DNA of 8,760 nt, taken from positions 1-8,760 of the forward strand of contig JABFWC010000105.1 in the NCBI GenBank assembly GCA_013362385.1, in the 5' to 3' direction. The notes beneath the pieces are model-generated. The model was given only the letters and a program-made list of their open reading frames with translations, was not told the origin of the DNA and ran no database searches. Positions within the stretch are counted from its first letter, which is position 1; every line of letters starts with the position of its first letter. Positions 6,441 to 8,760 of the stretch are shown here, one piece after another. Position numbers and translations under genes: made by a program. This DNA comes from Pseudarthrobacter sp. Its GTDB lineage: Bacteria; Actinomycetota; Actinomycetes; Actinomycetales; Micrococcaceae.

Positions 6441-6617
6441 TTAGTCGCGCTTGAACTCGTCCTTGACGCTTTCGCCAACCTTCTTGGCGTCCGCCTTGAC
6501 CTGGTCCGCCTGGCCCTCGGCCTTCAGGCGATCGTTGTCCGTCGCGTTGCCCGTGGCTTCCTTGGCCTTGCCGCCCAGCTCTTCTGCAGAGTTACTGATC
6601 TTGTCTCCGAGGCCCAT
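6441..6617 (-). CDS. CsbD family stress-response protein
   Basis: Small cytoplasmic protein of 58 residues, begins MGLGDKISNSAEELGGKAKE and ends VKDEFKRD. It is very rich in Lys, Asp, Glu and Ala, with no Cys or Trp. The pattern GKAKEATGNATDNDRLKAEG (16-35) is the hallmark of CsbD-like proteins (general-stress proteins, sigma-B controlled in Bacillus), whose biochemical role is unknown. The length is slightly under the usual 60-70 residues but complete. The ATG at 6617 is certain: AGGAGG (6626-6631 on the other strand) precedes it by 8 nt. It is transcribed toward dinB, ends at the shared hairpin and is divergent from the pentapeptide-repeat gene. Its promoter region carries two perfect palindromes, which suggests regulation. 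Confidence 0.93.
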   Translation of the reverse strand: MGLGDKISNSAEELGGKAKEATGNATDNDRLKAEGQADQVKADAKKVGESVKDEFKRD

Positions 6618-6625
6618 GGTGTCGG

Positions 6626-6631
6626 CCTCCT
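6626..6631 (-). promoter_or_regulatory. strong ribosome binding site of csbD
   Basis: Perfect AGGAGG read on the minus strand (within AAAGGAGG), 8 nt before the ATG. It is the strongest ribosome site in the window and implies high expression. Confidence 0.9.
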
Positions 6632-6640
6632 TTCGTTTCC

Positions 6641-6650
6641 GTTGATCAAC
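6641..6650. repeat. perfect palindrome GTTGATCAAC in csbD leader
   Basis: A 10-bp perfect palindrome lies 9 nt upstream of the csbD ribosome site and would be within the transcribed leader. It may be an operator half of the divergent region or chance. Confidence 0.5.
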
Positions 6651-6664
6651 CGTGCTTTTTCACC

Positions 6665-6693
6665 ATAACACGAAGCATGCTTACTTTTTTCAA
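6665..6693 (-). promoter_or_regulatory. predicted csbD promoter
   Basis: On the minus strand TTGAAA (6688-6693, 5 of 6 to the -35 consensus) is followed after 17 nt by TGTTAT (6665-6670, 4 of 6 to the -10). This would give a leader of about 40 nt before the csbD ATG. The spacer contains the palindrome AAGCATGCTT. Confidence 0.55.
6673..6682. repeat. perfect palindrome AAGCATGCTT in csbD promoter spacer
   Basis: A 10-bp perfect palindrome sits between the predicted -35 and -10 of csbD, where a bound protein would block or reshape the promoter. Confidence 0.5.
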
Positions 6694-6710
6694 GCCCTGC
6701 ACCTCGCGGC

Positions 6711-6716
6711 TAGGCT
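6711..6716 (+). promoter_or_regulatory. possible -10 element for a leaderless pentapeptide-repeat mRNA
   Basis: TAGGCT fits the TANNNT -10 pattern and ends 7 nt before the ATG at 6724, the geometry of leaderless actinobacterial genes. The -35 candidate TTTCAA (6688-6693) is poor. No good ribosome site precedes the ATG. Confidence 0.3.
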
Positions 6717-6723
6717 CGGAACC

Positions 6724-7404
6724 ATGAACCGCCGTGCCGCCGCAGCAAGAATCGCCCCGCCCCGGCTTTCGCCCGTGGTGTTGACCGGGCTGTCGGACCA
6801 GCCGTCGCCGGACGGCGGCTCCGCCTTGCGCCGCGGGGAAAGGCACGACGGCGTCCGGTACAGCCGGGTGTCCGCTGACGGCCTGGAGCTGGCTGAGGCA
6901 GTCTTTGCCGAATGCGCGTTCGAGGGCGTGTCCTTCAGTGACACCCAGTTTCGCGGCGCCTCCTTCCGGGACTGCATCCTGTCCGGGCTCCAAGCGCCGG
7001 TCTTCCGTGCCGCCCGGTCCACCTGGCGTGAGGTCGAGTTCCACAATCCCCGGCTGGGCTCCGCCGAACTGTACGAGGCCGGCCTCCAGTCGGTCCGGAT
7101 CGACGGCGGCAAGGTGGACTTCCTTAACCTGCGCGGCGCGAAGCTGTCGGATGTGCTGGTTACCGACTGCATCATCAACGAACTGGACCTTGGCGGCGCA
7201 GCAGCCACCCGCGTGAAGCTGGAGGGCTGCACGGTGGGCTCCCTGGACCTCGCCGGCGCGAAGCTGCAGGATTTCGACATCCGCGGCACCGGCTTCCGCC
7301 GGATCAGTGGACTCGGCAGCCTGGCCGGCCTGGCAATCGATGAGTATCAGCTGGGCCTCCTGGCGCCGCTGCTCGCCGCGCACCTGGGCATCACCGTCCT
7401 TTAG
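6724..7404 (+). CDS. pentapeptide-repeat protein
   Basis: Protein of 226 residues with degenerate five-residue repeats from about 53 to 195. Runs such as FAECAFEGVSFSDTQFRGAS (61-80), FLNLRGAKLSDV (133-144), LDLGGA (155-160), LKLEG-like VKLEG (164-168) and LDLAGAKLQDFDIRG (174-188) place Leu, Phe or Ile at the centre and Ala, Gly or Cys two residues before. This predicts a right-handed quadrilateral beta helix. The first 50 residues are basic and Pro-rich with no signal peptide; the last 25 form a likely amphipathic helix (DEYQLGLLAPLLAAHLG). Some relatives (MfpA, Qnr) mimic DNA and bind gyrase, but most have no known function and nothing here proves gyrase binding. ATG 6724 is preferred; a GTG at 6652 in frame would overlap the csbD promoter. 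It is divergent from csbD. Confidence 0.88.
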   Translation: MNRRAAAARIAPPRLSPVVLTGLSDQPSPDGGSALRRGERHDGVRYSRVSADGLELAEAVFAECAFEGVSFSDTQFRGASFRDCILSGLQAPVFRAARSTWREVEFHNPRLGSAELYEAGLQSVRIDGGKVDFLNLRGAKLSDVLVTDCIINELDLGGAAATRVKLEGCTVGSLDLAGAKLQDFDIRGTGFRRISGLGSLAGLAIDEYQLGLLAPLLAAHLGITVL

Positions 7405-7431
7405 CCGGGTGCGCAAGGCGTGGCGGGCATG

Positions 7432-7437
7432 TACTAT
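7432..7437 (+). promoter_or_regulatory. predicted -10 element of the thiolase promoter
   Basis: TACTAT fits the -10 pattern and lies 87 nt before the thiolase ATG. No good -35 is visible 17 nt upstream. The palindromic operator begins immediately after it, so the transcription start would fall inside the operator. Confidence 0.5.
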
Positions 7438-7461
7438 TTACAGAACGAACGGTCGGTAAGT
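7438..7461. promoter_or_regulatory. TetR-type (PaaR-like) operator before the thiolase gene
   Basis: The site reads TTACAGAACGA then ACGGTCGGTAA (7438-7459), an imperfect palindrome with 8 of 11 pairs matching. Read as 7440-7461, it agrees at 14 of 16 fixed positions with the PaaR motif I recall from Corynebacterium phenylacetate genes (ACTNACCG, NNCGNN, CGGTNAGT). It covers the expected transcription start, so a bound TetR-family protein would repress; an acyl-CoA ligand would relieve this. The regulator gene is not in the window. Confidence 0.6.
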
Positions 7462-7510
7462 GGGCATAGTCCTCAATGCCGGGCGCCGATGACAGTGCTG
7501 TTTATCGCGT

Positions 7511-7516
7511 GAAGGG
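7511..7516 (+). promoter_or_regulatory. ribosome binding site fixing the thiolase start
   Basis: GAAGGG followed by 7 nt and ATG at 7524. The earlier in-frame ATG at 7476 has no ribosome site, so the later start is used. Confidence 0.65.
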
Positions 7517-7523
7517 TGTTTCC

Positions 7524-8750
7524 ATGGCTGCAGCTGCAGGCCCGCAGGCTTTCCTTGTTGGCGGGGTTCGAACGCCGGTGGGCAGGTACGGGGGCGCGTT
7601 GTCCTCAGTCCGGCCCGATGACCTCGCTGCCCTGGTGGTCCGGGAAGCCGTGGACCGCGCGGGCCTGGACCCGGAGGGCATCGACGAGGTGATCCTGGGC
7701 AACGCCAATGGCGCCGGCGAGGAGAACCGGAACGTCGCCCGGATGGCCACCCTGCTGGCCGGACTGCCGCTCCATATCCCCGGAATCACCGTCAACCGGC
7801 TCTGTGCCTCGGGCCTGAGCGCGATCATCCAGGCCAGCCACATGATCAAGGCCGGCGCCGCGGACATCGTCATCGCCGGCGGCGTCGAATCGATGAGCCG
7901 GGCGCCCTGGGTGCAGGAGAAGCCCGCCAGCGCCTTCGCCAAGCCCGGCCAGATCTTCGATACCTCCATCGGCTGGCGCTTCACCAACCCGCACTTCCAG
8001 CACGGCGGCCTGTCCCGCGACGGCAAGATGACCTACTCCATGCCGGAAACGGCGGAGGAAGTGGCCCGGGTCGACGGCATCTCCCGCGAGGACGCCGACG
8101 CCTTCGCCGTCCGGTCCCACCAGCTGGCCCTGGACGCCATCGAGGCCGGCCGCTTCAAGGACGAGATCGTCCCGGTCACGGTCAAGACCCGCAAGTCCGA
8201 GACCGTAGTGGACACCGACGAAGGCCCCCGGCCCGGCACCACCCTCGACGTCCTGGCAGGCCTGAAACCCGTGGCGCACGGCGGCTCCGTGGTCACGGCC
8301 GGGAACTCCTCGTCCCTCAACGACGGCGCCTCCGCAATCATCGTCGCCTCGGAAGCGGCCATTGAGCGGCTGGGCCTGACCCCGCGCGCCCGCATCATCG
8401 ACGGCGCCTCCGCCGGCTGCGAACCGGAAATCATGGGCATCGGCCCGGTCCCCGCCACACAGAAAGTGCTCAAGCGCAGCGGCCTCAGCGTCGGTGACCT
8501 GTCCGCCGTCGAACTTAACGAAGCCTTTGCCACGCAGTCCCTGGCCTGCATCCGGCGGCTGGGCCTGGAACCGGAGATCGTGAACCGCGACGGCGGCGCG
8601 ATCGCCCTGGGGCACCCGCTCGGTTCCAGCGGCTCGCGGATCGCCATTACCCTGCTGGGCCGGATGGAACGCGAAGACGCCAGGATCGGCCTCGCCACCA
8701 TGTGCGTGGGCGTCGGCCAAGGCACCGCCATGCTGTTGGAGAAGATCTGA
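7524..8750 (+). CDS. pcaF/paaJ: thiolase, 3-oxoadipyl-CoA / PaaJ type
   Basis: Degradative thiolase of 408 residues that cleaves a 3-oxoacyl-CoA with CoA to release acetyl-CoA. The nucleophile Cys94 is in NRLCASG (91-97). NEAF (332-335), His364 in ALGHPLGSSGSR (361-372) and the second active Cys394 in CVGVGQG (394-400) complete the site. RTPVGRYGGALSSVR (16-30), GNANGAGEENRNVARMATLLAGLP (59-82) and the CxGVGQG ending resemble beta-ketoadipyl-CoA thiolases PcaF and PaaJ rather than biosynthetic acetoacetyl-CoA thiolases. Unlike those, it has Ala95 instead of Gly after the Cys and a longer loop at 155-171, so the exact substrate is not certain. Phenylacetate or protocatechuate breakdown fits best, and the PaaR-like operator upstream favours phenylacetate. 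Its TGA overlaps the ATG of the next gene, showing it heads an operon. Confidence 0.93.
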   Translation: MAAAAGPQAFLVGGVRTPVGRYGGALSSVRPDDLAALVVREAVDRAGLDPEGIDEVILGNANGAGEENRNVARMATLLAGLPLHIPGITVNRLCASGLSAIIQASHMIKAGAADIVIAGGVESMSRAPWVQEKPASAFAKPGQIFDTSIGWRFTNPHFQHGGLSRDGKMTYSMPETAEEVARVDGISREDADAFAVRSHQLALDAIEAGRFKDEIVPVTVKTRKSETVVDTDEGPRPGTTLDVLAGLKPVAHGGSVVTAGNSSSLNDGASAIIVASEAAIERLGLTPRARIIDGASAGCEPEIMGIGPVPATQKVLKRSGLSVGDLSAVELNEAFATQSLACIRRLGLEPEIVNRDGGAIALGHPLGSSGSRIAITLLGRMEREDARIGLATMCVGVGQGTAMLLEKI

Positions 8751-8760
8751 TGAGATCGGA
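8750..8760 (+). CDS. start of the next operon gene, cut by the window edge
   Basis: An ATG at 8750 shares its A with the thiolase TGA stop (TGATG), a classic translational coupling overlap. GGAGAAG (8738-8744) stands 5 nt upstream as a good ribosome site. Only Met-Arg-Ser can be read, so no function can be given. Confidence 0.6.

Noticed and set aside
6652..6723. Upstream GTG start for the pentapeptide-repeat protein
   Set aside because: It would overlap the csbD promoter and adds an AT-rich, non-repeat segment with no ribosome site.
7476..7523. Earlier ATG start for the thiolase
   Set aside because: No ribosome site, and the added 16 residues precede the normal thiolase N-terminus; GAAGGG fits ATG 7524.
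7605..8720. 371-codon minus-strand open frame opposite the thiolase
   Set aside because: Antisense of a high-GC gene with no recognisable domain; the plus strand has the complete thiolase.

Overview
The window is GC-rich DNA with high-GC third codon positions, GTG starts, menaquinone biosynthesis genes and a DinB2-type polymerase. This points to an actinobacterium, most likely Micrococcaceae of the Arthrobacter/Pseudarthrobacter kind; the genus is inferred from general resemblance only. It looks like ordinary chromosome: no tRNA, rRNA, insertion sequence, CRISPR array or phage gene was seen.

Left part (1-3520, minus strand). Transcription runs right to left through a possible 52-residue membrane peptide, a CPBP-family intramembrane protease, a VOC (glyoxalase-like) protein, menB and menE. 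Gaps are 4, 45, 22 and 12 nt, so one transcript is plausible. menE leaves the window at position 1. MenE (o-succinylbenzoate-CoA ligase) and MenB (DHNA-CoA synthase) are consecutive enzymes of menaquinone synthesis.

Middle part (3358-6440). A divergent promoter region separates that group from a plus-strand amino-acid permease of the AnsP type, which ends in a strong hairpin terminator. A large nested palindrome and a short tandem repeat follow. Next comes dinB, a Y-family polymerase of the mycobacterial DinB2 type, with isoleucine where the ribonucleotide-excluding steric gate normally sits. A long hairpin separates it from the convergent csbD.

Right part (6441-8760). csbD is a 58-residue stress protein with a strong ribosome binding site and a recognisable promoter. 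It is divergent from a pentapeptide-repeat protein gene. Then a PcaF/PaaJ-type thiolase gene begins behind a promoter carrying a palindromic TetR-type operator that resembles the PaaR site of phenylacetate genes. The thiolase stop overlaps the start of a further gene cut off by the window edge, so this is probably the first gene of an aromatic-acid (or beta-oxidation-like) catabolic operon.

The observations most worth following are the steric-gate substitution in the polymerase, the PaaR-like operator, the nested palindrome upstream of dinB and the two perfect palindromes in the csbD promoter region. No clearly new multi-gene system was found.
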